Shown here: one piece after another, positions 19,666 to 27,129 of the stretch
Position numbering within the stretch: the stretch's first letter is position 1
How the letters are laid out: each line of letters opens with the position of its first letter
Assembly (NCBI RefSeq): GCF_014280075.1
Contig: NZ_CP047950.1
Span: 2,108,001 to 2,172,000, forward strand
Length of the DNA stretch: 64,000 bases
Reading direction: 5' to 3'
DNA from: Synechococcus sp. A15-62
GTDB lineage: Bacteria > Cyanobacteriota > Cyanobacteriia > PCC-6307 > Cyanobiaceae
The notes under the pieces: generated by a model
Seen by the model: the letters and a program-made list of their open reading frames with translations, nothing else
Database searches by the model: none
What the model was told of the DNA's origin: nothing
Program-made: the position numbers and the translations under genes

Positions 19666-21057
19666 TTATTCAATCTCCCATTCATATAATTCATGTGGAG
19701 GAAAGAGTTCTTCAATTGGGATCGACAATAATGACCTTCCTGCTTCGATCTTGTCTCTAAAACTTCTGTTCTGGTTAAGTACTTTCCATGTTTGCTTTCT
19801 TTCTGCTTCATGGTGATAGTAAACGTTTTCAATATACTTGACTCCAGTGCCAGCGTTACGTGACAGTTGAAGCATGGGTACTCCACGTACTACAGCAGAT
19901 GAGATTCCTGTATGGCGAAAACTGTACCAAGTAATGTTCTTAGAATTCCAGTACTCACAACAAAGTTCTTTAATCTCTTTCCAACATCTGTCCCAAGTTC
20001 CTTGACCCAATGGTTGATCTGGATGTTTGTACTTACTGAAAACTGGATAATGCAAATATTCATCTGGTACACATGGAAATCTTGAACGTGCTGGTTTAGA
20101 AGGCAAATTAGAAATCTGTCTTACCTCTTCAAATCTTTGTGCAGTAGGTGATTGAACTGTACGTTTAGTCCCTGTTTTTGTATTTTCTTTACGTATACGA
20201 ATCAAATGATCCGTTAACTGATCTGAGGCAGAAAGATTTTCATTAGGTTCAATATCTCTCCACTGCAAACCACGGAGTTCACCAATACGTAGGCAACTAT
20301 TAGTCATCACCAATATTGCAAGGTGAAGCATTTTTCTGTTATGTGCCTGAGATGGGGTACATGAATGTGAGGATGCCCACAACTGCACAGCATTAATCGT
20401 TTTACGATACTGTGGAATGTTCAAGTAATCCCTTCTATTCTCTCTTGAACTTTCACTTGTCAACTTGTGGAATGTTGGCAACCTGCTGATGTACCCATCC
20501 CTTTCAAGGTACGAGAAGTAACTTTTGATGGTCGACAATTCACTTAAGATAGTGTGAGTTGTTTTCGGTGGAGAGATTCCAAGAACATCATCTTTTGTTT
20601 TTTGCCTCCATAACGGGTAATTATGCAGTTTTGGGTAGTCAAGATCCTCTAATTTGGTATTACGGTTGCCGTAGAATTTCTTGAGCAGGTTGAGATGGTG
20701 GGACTTAACCCGAAATGTTTCTTTTGTAATATTCCCCTTAATGTTGTGGTCAGCGATTCTTTTGCTCTCCTCTGCAAGAAAGTCATCAATGAAATCAAAT
20801 AATTTTTTAACTCTTCTTGCTTTAAGTCCCTGCTGCTGACGTACCTGCACCTCTAGGTAACGCTGCCAGGCGACTTTCTTGGCATCCTCTAGATCTCTTT
20901 TTCCAGTGGACTTACGTTCAATACCCTCGCCATCAATAGAGAGGAAGTACTGGTAGATGCTGGAGTTGGGACGGAGATATACGTACAAACTCTCATCACC
21001 ACTAGGCAAGACCAACTCTTTACCCGTTACCCACTTCCCTTCTGATGGACGTGCCAC
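19666..21057 (-). CDS. Tyrosine-type site-specific integrase
   Basis: The protein has 463 residues. An N-terminal SAM-like DNA-binding region (about 60-200) precedes the catalytic domain. The first Arg is in LRIGELRGLQW (near 260), the His/Arg box is WYSFRHTGISSAV (near 380), and the nucleophile Tyr is in ENVYYHHEAE (near 411). It lies 119 bp from the argJ end, transcribed away from the attachment site, which is the usual arrangement for elements that restore a gene's 3' end. The long N-terminal region is typical of integrases in cyanobacterial islands. Confidence 0.93.
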   Translation of the reverse strand: MARPSEGKWVTGKELVLPSGDESLYVYLRPNSSIYQYFLSIDGEGIERKSTGKRDLEDAKKVAWQRYLEVQVRQQQGLKARRVKKLFDFIDDFLAEESKRIADHNIKGNITKETFRVKSHHLNLLKKFYGNRNTKLEDLDYPKLHNYPLWRQKTKDDVLGISPPKTTHTILSELSTIKSYFSYLERDGYISRLPTFHKLTSESSRENRRDYLNIPQYRKTINAVQLWASSHSCTPSQAHNRKMLHLAILVMTNSCLRIGELRGLQWRDIEPNENLSASDQLTDHLIRIRKENTKTGTKRTVQSPTAQRFEEVRQISNLPSKPARSRFPCVPDEYLHYPVFSKYKHPDQPLGQGTWDRCWKEIKELCCEYWNSKNITWYSFRHTGISSAVVRGVPMLQLSRNAGTGVKYIENVYYHHEAERKQTWKVLNQNRSFRDKIEAGRSLLSIPIEELFPPHELYEWEIE

Positions 21058-21085
21058 TGAGAGGCAGAAATCAACTCGTGTATCA

Positions 21086-21107
21086 ATATCACACTATTAT
21101 CACAGTC
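21086..21107. repeat. Integrase arm-type repeats, right end
   Basis: TTATCACAGTC at 21097-21107 matches the left-end copy at 13849-13859 exactly. A 7/9 match (ATATCACAC) begins 11 bp before it, at 21086. TTATCA recurs at 21165. They are 70-90 bp inside the right core, between integrase and argJ. Confidence 0.6.
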
Positions 21108-21176
21108 AGGCAACGTGTGTAGATGGCACAGGGTCAAACCGATTGCTATCATTGGTTTGTTGAGTTATCATATTCT

Positions 21177-22415
21177 TCATGTCGTGTAATCGGCGTTGAT
21201 GCGCACGTACTGATCCGACAGGTCACATCCCCAGGCCTGACCACAGCCGGTTCCATCCCCCAGGCTGAGGCGAATCGGAACGTGCTCTTGCCTCAGAACG
21301 TTGCTGGCTGCAGCGCGATCAAAGGCCACGGGTTGACCAGCCGCCATCAGTTGATGCGGACCAATCCAAAGAGCAACCGCATCCGGATCGAAGGACACGC
21401 CCGAGCGGCCTGCTGCCGCCACGATCCGCCCCCAGTTCGGATCCCGGCCATGGACTGCGGTCTTCACCAGGGACGAACCACAGACCGTGCGCGCCACCTG
21501 CAACGCCGCGGCCTCGTCAACCGCACCCTCCACCTGCACCTCGATCAGACAGGTCGCCCCTTCGCCATCCCGGGCAATGGCCTGGGCGAGCTGTTGCATG
21601 GCCTGGGTGAGGCCCTGTTCCAGAACGGCATGGTGCTGTTGAGCCAGCGGTGGGCCTGCCGCGAAGGCCAGCACGGTGTCGTTGGTGCTGGTGTCTCCAT
21701 CAACGGTGATGGCGTTGAAGGAACGCTGCACTGCACGCTGCACCATCCCCTGCCAAACGCCGGCATCGACGCCGGCATCACAACTGAAAAAGCCGAGCAT
21801 CGTGGCCATGTCGGGGTGAATCATTCCCGAGCCTTTGGCCATCCCTCCAATACACACCCGGCGCCCGTCCAGTTCCAGTTCAAGCGCCACCTGCTTGTCC
21901 ACCAGATCGGTGGTGAGGATGGCGTTGGCTGCAGCATCGCCACCCGCGTCATCCAAGGCCTCCACCAAAGGAGCCAACCCAGCCAGAAGGGTGGGCATCG
22001 GAATCGGCACACCGATCACGCCGGTGGAGCAAATCAACACCGTCTCCGCATCGACGCCGATCTGATCGGCAAGCACCTGGGTGGCGCGCTGGCTGTCGAC
22101 CAAACCGCGATCTCCGGTGCAGGCATTGGCCTGACCGGAGTTGATCAACACGGCACGGGCCTGGCCGCCTTGGCTGACGAGGCGATCACGGCAGAGATCA
22201 ACACAGGCCGCCCGCACTACGGACGTGGTGAAGGTGCCCGCACAAACGGCCTCCTGCGGGGCCAGAACCAGCGCCAGATCAGGCTTACCCGAGGGCTTCA
22301 GGCCGGCAACGATGCCAGCCGCCTGGAACCCATGCGGTGCCGTCACACCACCCGGGATCGGTTGCCAAGAAGAAGCGATCGCCACCGCTGATCCGCCGCG
22401 AGACACTGGGTGCAT
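21177..22415 (-). CDS. argJ: Bifunctional glutamate N-acetyltransferase / amino-acid acetyltransferase
   Basis: The protein has 412 residues. It transfers acetyl groups from N-acetylornithine to glutamate in arginine synthesis. The self-cleavage motif KGSGMIHPDMATML has the nucleophile Thr near residue 204, and FNAITVDGDTSTND is present. The usual N-terminus (WQPIPGGVTAPHGF) begins about 17 codons in, so a GTG at 22385 may be the true start, which would also leave promoter room before the divergent coaE. The last codons (NADYTT) are the mobile element's attachment core, so the present 3' end was supplied by the element. Confidence 0.96.
   Translation of the reverse strand: MHPVSRGGSAVAIASSWQPIPGGVTAPHGFQAAGIVAGLKPSGKPDLALVLAPQEAVCAGTFTTSVVRAACVDLCRDRLVSQGGQARAVLINSGQANACTGDRGLVDSQRATQVLADQIGVDAETVLICSTGVIGVPIPMPTLLAGLAPLVEALDDAGGDAAANAILTTDLVDKQVALELELDGRRVCIGGMAKGSGMIHPDMATMLGFFSCDAGVDAGVWQGMVQRAVQRSFNAITVDGDTSTNDTVLAFAAGPPLAQQHHAVLEQGLTQAMQQLAQAIARDGEGATCLIEVQVEGAVDEAAALQVARTVCGSSLVKTAVHGRDPNWGRIVAAAGRSGVSFDPDAVALWIGPHQLMAAGQPVAFDRAAASNVLRQEHVPIRLSLGDGTGCGQAWGCDLSDQYVRINADYTT
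21179..21197. repeat. attR: core within the argJ 3' end
   Basis: This 19-bp core pairs with 13711-13729 with one mismatch. It covers the last six argJ codons and part of the stop. The argJ reading frame is intact across it. Confidence 0.82.
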
Positions 22416-22429
22416 CCTGCTCCGACACC

Positions 22430-23056
22430 ATGGCGCCTGGCGAGCCGTTCTCGCAACGACGCATCGGGCTCACGGGCGGGATTGCCAGCGGCAAGAGCAG
22501 CGTGGGCCATTGGTTGGCGCAGCAAGGGCTGCCGGTGCTGGATGCGGATCAATTCGCCCGCGAGGCCCTCACGCCCGGCCGCCCAGCCACGACCAGCGTG
22601 ATGCAGCGGTACGGCGCCAAAGTCCAGGCTGAAGGGGGCGCAGCCGTCGACCGGGCGGCCCTTGGTCGCATCGTGTTCCACGACGCCGCTGAGCGGCGCT
22701 GGCTCGAGCAACTGATTCACCCGATCGTGCGGGAGCGCTTTGATCAAGCACTCAGCCTGCATGCCGATACGCCGGCCGTTGTGCTGATGATTCCGCTGTT
22801 GTTCGAAGCGGGTTTGGAGTCACTTTGCAGCGAAATCTGGCTGGTCGACTGCGATGAATCCCAGCAGCTCGAGCGCTTGATCGCGCGGGACGGCCTGAGC
22901 CCTGAAGCCGCTCAAGCCCGTATTGCCGCCCAATGGCCCCTGAGCCGCAAACGCGTCTTGGCGGATCACGTGATTGCCAATCGAGGCCAACCCGGCGCCT
23001 GGAAAACCCAGGCCATGGGTCTGCTCAACGCAACGGGGGCAGCAGATCCCTGTTAG
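22430..23056 (+). CDS. coaE: Dephospho-CoA kinase
   Basis: The enzyme has 208 residues from ATG 22430 (MAPGEPFSQRRIGLTGG). The frame is open upstream, but that part overlaps argJ and is not kinase-like. It phosphorylates dephospho-CoA in the last step of CoA synthesis. The P-loop GGIASGKS spans 16-23, and VLDADQFAREAL, HPIVRERF, VLMIPLLFEAGLE and a DCDESQQLERLIARD lid follow. It diverges from argJ with as little as 14 bp between annotated starts, and its stop overlaps the convergent oxygenase gene by 4 bp. Confidence 0.95.
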   Translation: MAPGEPFSQRRIGLTGGIASGKSSVGHWLAQQGLPVLDADQFAREALTPGRPATTSVMQRYGAKVQAEGGAAVDRAALGRIVFHDAAERRWLEQLIHPIVRERFDQALSLHADTPAVVLMIPLLFEAGLESLCSEIWLVDCDESQQLERLIARDGLSPEAAQARIAAQWPLSRKRVLADHVIANRGQPGAWKTQAMGLLNATGAADPC

Positions 23057-23877
23057 CCGTTCCGCCCGAAGTCGGCACGGAACCACTTGGTGATCACCCA
23101 TTTGTGGCCCGCCTCCACCGGCAAGGCCTCATGCAGCGTGAAGGGATTGGGGGTTCCATCGGCCTGAAGGTTGTTCCAGGCCAACGCCATACCAGGTACA
23201 GGGGTGAACGACCGCCCCAGGCGGCGGAACAGCGTCTCTCCACCCCGCTCCACAGCGTTGAGATAGACCATCACCGTCCAGGTGCGTTGGCCGCCCCTGT
23301 CGGTGTGGGTGACGTATTCCTGCGTCCCCGGCGAGAACCAATCCGTGTGTTCCTTGAAGTATTCGCCGGGGTCGTAGCGCTGCCCCTGAATCGGTTCCGA
23401 GAGGCGCGGATCCACGCCGAACAAGGCCGCAAAGCGCTTATCCAGGCTCGCCGCCAGCTGGGGATTGTTCTGGCGCAAGTGACAGGTGCGACTGGTGCGG
23501 TAATCGCTGCTGCCGCGGGTCACCGTTGACGGCTGCAGTGACCCGTTGATGGCGTCGATCACCTGCTCGCATTCCTCGTGGCTGAGCAGAGCCGGCAGCT
23601 CATAGACCTGGGCCAGAGAGGTATCCAGCCGCCAGGCGCGAGGCCGGTGCTCTGGCCGGGTGAGGGGTGCCTCGAACCAGGCGAGCCAATCGGGCGATGG
23701 TGAGTCCATGGTTGTGAGCCCTCGGAACGACGAATCGAGAACTGCCGCAATCGCCTCTCGCGCAAACCCCTCGTCAAGGGCCCGTCGCATTAACCCTTCA
23801 GGATCACAGCCGCGGTCCCGGTTCTGCAGCAGCCACTCCTTCCAGGCATAAGGAATAGCTGCCGCTCCGCTCATCAA
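23053..23877 (-). CDS. 2OG-Fe(II) oxygenase, prolyl 4-hydroxylase-like
   Basis: The protein has 274 residues. The C-terminal P4Hc double-stranded beta-helix has iron ligands in YFKEHTDWF (HxD) and a distal His in TLHEALPVEAGHKWVITKW, whose Lys would bind 2-oxoglutarate. RTWTVMVYLN and GGETLFRRLG are typical of the family. The N-terminal 90 residues are a separate helical segment. The physiological substrate is unknown. Its start overlaps the gatB stop by four bases (ATGA), implying co-translation, and its end overlaps coaE. Confidence 0.9.
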   Translation of the reverse strand: MMSGAAAIPYAWKEWLLQNRDRGCDPEGLMRRALDEGFAREAIAAVLDSSFRGLTTMDSPSPDWLAWFEAPLTRPEHRPRAWRLDTSLAQVYELPALLSHEECEQVIDAINGSLQPSTVTRGSSDYRTSRTCHLRQNNPQLAASLDKRFAALFGVDPRLSEPIQGQRYDPGEYFKEHTDWFSPGTQEYVTHTDRGGQRTWTVMVYLNAVERGGETLFRRLGRSFTPVPGMALAWNNLQADGTPNPFTLHEALPVEAGHKWVITKWFRADFGRNG

Positions 23878-25355
23878 CCCTTGAGCTTCTTGCTCAGAAT
23901 CTGATTGGCCAGCTTGGGATCCGCCTTGCCACCGGTCTTCTTCATCAACTGTCCGACGAAGAAGCCCTGCAGCTTGGTCTTGCCTCCGCGGAAGGCCTCC
24001 ACCTCATCGGGATGGGCCCCCAGCAGCTCATCGACGATGGCTTCGATCGCCGCCGGATCGCTGATCATGCCGAGGCCGCGTTCATCGACAATGGCCTTAG
24101 GTGAGCCGCCTTTCTCGAGCAGCTCAGGAAGAATCTCCTTGGCGATCTTGCCGCTGATCTTGCCGCCATCGATCAGTTGCACCATCTCGGCCAACTGCTC
24201 AGGCCGGAAGGGCAGTTCGGCATAGCTGAGGCGGTTGCTGTTCACATGGGCAGCAATATCGCCGGTGATCCAGTTCGCCGCAAGCTTGGCGTCAGCGCCA
24301 GCTCCCACCACCGCCTCGAAATAGTCGGCCATCGGCCGCTCATCGGTGAGCACCCGCGCGTCGTACTGGGAGAGACCCAGCTCATCGGCGTAGCGATGCC
24401 GCTTGGCGGCCGGCAGCTCCGGCAATTCCGTGCGCCAGGACTCCCGCTGATCCGCACTCACCTCGATCGGGCCGAGGTCGGGATCCGGGAAATAGCGGTA
24501 ATCGCTGGCCCCTTCCTTGCTGCGCATGCTCTTGGTGAGCTGCTTGCTCTCATCCCAGAGGCGGGTCTCCTGAACGATCGGCTCACCGGTCTCGTAGGCC
24601 TTGATCTGACGCTTGATCTCGTACTCGCAGGCCTTTTGGATGGCCGAGAACGAGTTCATGTTCTTGATTTCCACCTTCGTGCCGAAGGGCGCATCAGGCC
24701 CCCGACGCACGGAGATGTTGACGTCGCAACGCAGGGATCCCTCCTGCATGTTGCCGTCGCTCACCCCCAGATACCGCATGATCCGGCGGATCTCCGATGC
24801 GTATTCCGCCGCTTCACGGCCGGTGCGCAGGTCGGGCTTGCTGACGATCTCGGCCAGGGCCACACCGGCCCGGTTGTAATCCACGAGCGAATGGGTGGAA
24901 CCCGCCAGGCGGTCGCTGCCGGCATGCACCAACTTGCCGGCGTCCTCCTCCATGTGCAGCCTCTCGATGCCGATGGTCTTCAGGTAGGTGTCCTTGCCTT
25001 TTTCAGCAACCTCCACCTCGATCCAGCCTTCCTCGGCGATCGGCTGGTCGTACTGGGAGATCTGATAGTTCTTCGGGAGATCGGGGTAGAAGTACTGCTT
25101 GCGGTCGAACTTGCTGTGTTCGGCGATGTTGAGGTTCAGGGCCATCGCAGCCTTCACCGCATACTCGAGCACTTTCTGGTTCAGCACCGGCAGGGTGCCG
25201 GGCAGACCGCACACCACCGGGTCGATGTGGGTGTTGGGGTCATCACCAAATGTGGTGGACGCCGCCGTGAAAATTTTGCTGTCGGTTCCCAGCTGCACGT
25301 GGGTCTCGAGACCGATCACGGCCTCCCAGGCCGGTTGGGTTGCTGCGTCGGCCAT
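23874..25355 (-). CDS. gatB: Aspartyl/glutamyl-tRNA(Asn/Gln) amidotransferase subunit B
   Basis: The protein has 493 residues. It is the kinase and tRNA-recognition subunit of GatCAB, which makes Gln-tRNA(Gln) and/or Asn-tRNA(Asn) from mischarged tRNA. It shows EAVIGLETHVQL at the N-terminus, DYNRAGVALAEIVSKPD and RCDVNISVRR with KVEIKNMNSF. The helical C-terminal YqeY-like tail ends NQILSKKLKG. Length and order are normal. gatA and gatC are not in the window. Confidence 0.98.
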   Translation of the reverse strand: MADAATQPAWEAVIGLETHVQLGTDSKIFTAASTTFGDDPNTHIDPVVCGLPGTLPVLNQKVLEYAVKAAMALNLNIAEHSKFDRKQYFYPDLPKNYQISQYDQPIAEEGWIEVEVAEKGKDTYLKTIGIERLHMEEDAGKLVHAGSDRLAGSTHSLVDYNRAGVALAEIVSKPDLRTGREAAEYASEIRRIMRYLGVSDGNMQEGSLRCDVNISVRRGPDAPFGTKVEIKNMNSFSAIQKACEYEIKRQIKAYETGEPIVQETRLWDESKQLTKSMRSKEGASDYRYFPDPDLGPIEVSADQRESWRTELPELPAAKRHRYADELGLSQYDARVLTDERPMADYFEAVVGAGADAKLAANWITGDIAAHVNSNRLSYAELPFRPEQLAEMVQLIDGGKISGKIAKEILPELLEKGGSPKAIVDERGLGMISDPAAIEAIVDELLGAHPDEVEAFRGGKTKLQGFFVGQLMKKTGGKADPKLANQILSKKLKG

Positions 25356-25446
25356 GCGCCCGTGATGTGAAGCAGATCCCGGGATCCTATGGAATCAGGC
25401 TGAAGCCCTCTCCTGACAGCATGAGAAGCAAGGGCCTTTCTCGCGC

Positions 25447-26559
25447 ATGACTGCCGCCTCTGCCTCAGCCGTCTGTGTTTTGGGCGGGGGACTGATGGGC
25501 CTAGCCGTGGCCCATCAGCTGGCCCGTCGCGGAGAGAGCGTGACCGTGATCAGTCGCCGCCGCAGCGAAGCGGCAGGGTTTGTGGCTGCAGGGATGCTGG
25601 CGCCCCATGCCGAAGGCCTAAGCGGCGCGTTGTTGAAGCTGGGCCAAGCCAGCCTCGAGCGGATCCCTCGCTGGGTGGCGCAAATTGAAGGTGACAGCGG
25701 GCTGGGCTGCGGCCTGCGCACCAGCGGCATCGTGGTGCCGTTCCGAACGGCGACCGAGCGGGACGCTTACCCCACCGCCAGCCTCGGCCAAACCTTGGAC
25801 CGCACCAGGCTGGAGCGGGAAATCCCAGGCTTGGGCCCGGAGTGGAGCACCGGGCTGCTGTTCGAGCAGGACGGCCAGATCGACAACCGCAGGCAATTGA
25901 TGCGGGCCTTGGAGCGCGCCTGCGTGTCCCTGGGCGTGCAGTTCATGGAAGGGGCGGAGGTGCTTGATCTGGAGCAAGATTCCGCTCAACAGCTCAGCGG
26001 CATCCATCTGCGCAGCGCCGAAGGGGAACAGCAGCAACTGAGCTGCAAGCAGGCAGTGCTCTGCAGTGGCGCCTGGAGCCAACAACTGGTGCCGCAACTG
26101 CCCGTGTTCCCGGTGAAAGGCCAGATGCTGTCGCTGCAGGGTCCGCGGGAGGCGCTCAAGCGGGTGATCTTCGGCCCTGGCACCTATCTGGTGCCACGCG
26201 AGGACGGATTGATCGTGGTGGGGGCCACCAGCGAACGGGACGCCGGATTTGCTGAAGGCCTCACGCCAGATGGCCAGAAACAACTGCAGACGGGCATCGC
26301 CAGCCTGCTGCCAACAGCAGCCAACTGGCCTCCCATGGAGCGTTGGTGGGGGTTCCGCCCCTGCACGCCGGATGAAGGCCCCTTGCTCGGGCCTGGTCCT
26401 CTGCAAGGCCTGTGGCTGGCCTGCGGCCATCACCGCAATGGCGTTCTCCTTGCCGCCATCACGGCTGAGCTCACGGCCGGCGGAATCATGAAAAAAGCCC
26501 CCAACGCAGCCGAAGAGGCGTTGTTGGGGGCATTCCGATGGGATCGATTCGAAAACTGA
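25447..26559 (+). CDS. thiO: Glycine oxidase (ThiO), FAD-dependent
   Basis: This 370-residue enzyme belongs to the D-amino-acid oxidase-like flavoenzymes. The FAD-binding GxGxxG-type motif is CVLGGGLMGLAVAHQL (about 10-25), followed by AAGFVAAGMLAP. The C-terminal region has WWGFRPCTPDEGPLLGPGP and LACGHHRNGVLLA. Glycine oxidase supplies iminoglycine for thiamine thiazole synthesis. The last 20 codons contain an inverted repeat that acts as terminator for the convergent ndk gene, so the C-terminal peptide is under a double constraint. Confidence 0.92.
   Translation: MTAASASAVCVLGGGLMGLAVAHQLARRGESVTVISRRRSEAAGFVAAGMLAPHAEGLSGALLKLGQASLERIPRWVAQIEGDSGLGCGLRTSGIVVPFRTATERDAYPTASLGQTLDRTRLEREIPGLGPEWSTGLLFEQDGQIDNRRQLMRALERACVSLGVQFMEGAEVLDLEQDSAQQLSGIHLRSAEGEQQQLSCKQAVLCSGAWSQQLVPQLPVFPVKGQMLSLQGPREALKRVIFGPGTYLVPREDGLIVVGATSERDAGFAEGLTPDGQKQLQTGIASLLPTAANWPPMERWWGFRPCTPDEGPLLGPGPLQGLWLACGHHRNGVLLAAITAELTAGGIMKKAPNAAEEALLGAFRWDRFEN
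26491..26531 (-). terminator. ndk terminator embedded in the thiO 3' end
   Basis: On the minus strand GCCCCCAACAACGC pairs with GCGTTGGGGGC around CTCTTCGGCT and is followed by TTTTTT. The whole signal lies inside thiO coding sequence (codons for KKAPNAAEEALLGAF). It is placed 33 bp after the ndk stop. Confidence 0.85.
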
Positions 26560-26563
26560 GTGA

Positions 26564-27019
26564 TCAGCCTTCGACGCGCCACTCCTGATCAGAAGGAGAC
26601 CAGTCGTTCAGCTCCGAGGCTTCGAACCAGAGACCGATCTCGAAAGCAGCGGTTTCGGCAGCATCGGAACCGTGGATGACGTTGCGGCCGATGTTGACGG
26701 CCAGATCGCCACGGATGGTGCCGGGCTCAGCTTCGAGGGGCTTGGTGGCACCGATCAGTTTGCGGGCACTGGCAATGACGCCATCGCCTTCCCACACCAT
26801 GGCCACCACAGGGCCGGAGGTGATGAAGTCGACCAGACCGGCAAAGAAGGGACGCTCCTTGTGGACGCCGTAGTGCTGCTCCGCCAGGGCGCGGCTGGGG
26901 GTGATCTGCTTCAGGCCCACCAGCTTGAATCCCTTGCGCTCAAAGCGGCCAAGGATCTCGCCCACCAGGCCGCGCTGGACGCCGTCGGGCTTGATGGCGA
27001 TGAACGTGCGTTCGGCCAT
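26564..27019 (-). CDS. ndk: Nucleoside diphosphate kinase
   Basis: The enzyme has 151 residues from ATG 27019 ([20 protein letters not shown]); the open frame 19 codons upstream is not conserved-looking. It transfers phosphate between NTPs and NDPs. The catalytic His is in [15 protein letters not shown], and the [11 protein letters not shown] nucleotide loop and [22 protein letters not shown]-type segment are intact. It diverges from speA and ends in front of a strong terminator inside convergent thiO. Confidence 0.98.
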   Translation of the reverse strand: MAERTFIAIKPDGVQRGLVGEILGRFERKGFKLVGLKQITPSRALAEQHYGVHKERPFFAGLVDFITSGPVVAMVWEGDGVIASARKLIGATKPLEAEPGTIRGDLAVNIGRNVIHGSDAAETAAFEIGLWFEASELNDWSPSDQEWRVEG

Positions 27020-27129
27020 GGATTGGTGTGAATAAAAAGCGCCGCCATCGTCAATGCTGGCCACCCCGCTTGGCAAGCAAAGGCCTTGGGCAGCGCTGGG
27101 AATGTCCCTAGATTCCGGCCATCCACTTC

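Larger units (their letters stand above)
13711..21178. mobile_element. Integrated element targeting the argJ 3' end (~7.5 kb)
   Basis: The 19-bp core ATGTCGTGTARTCGGCGTT occurs at 13711-13729 and at 21179-21197; the latter is the 3' end of argJ. A tyrosine integrase lies directly beside the argJ copy, and integrase arm-type repeats lie inside both ends. The contents are a serine recombinase, a secreted protein, a HUH Rep-like protein, an acyltransferase, a duplicated rep tail, micro-ORFs and the integrase. The element is AT-rich against a GC-rich background. No phage structural or conjugation genes are seen, so it resembles a small satellite or tycheposon-like element rather than a prophage or ICE (inference). 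Confidence 0.82.
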
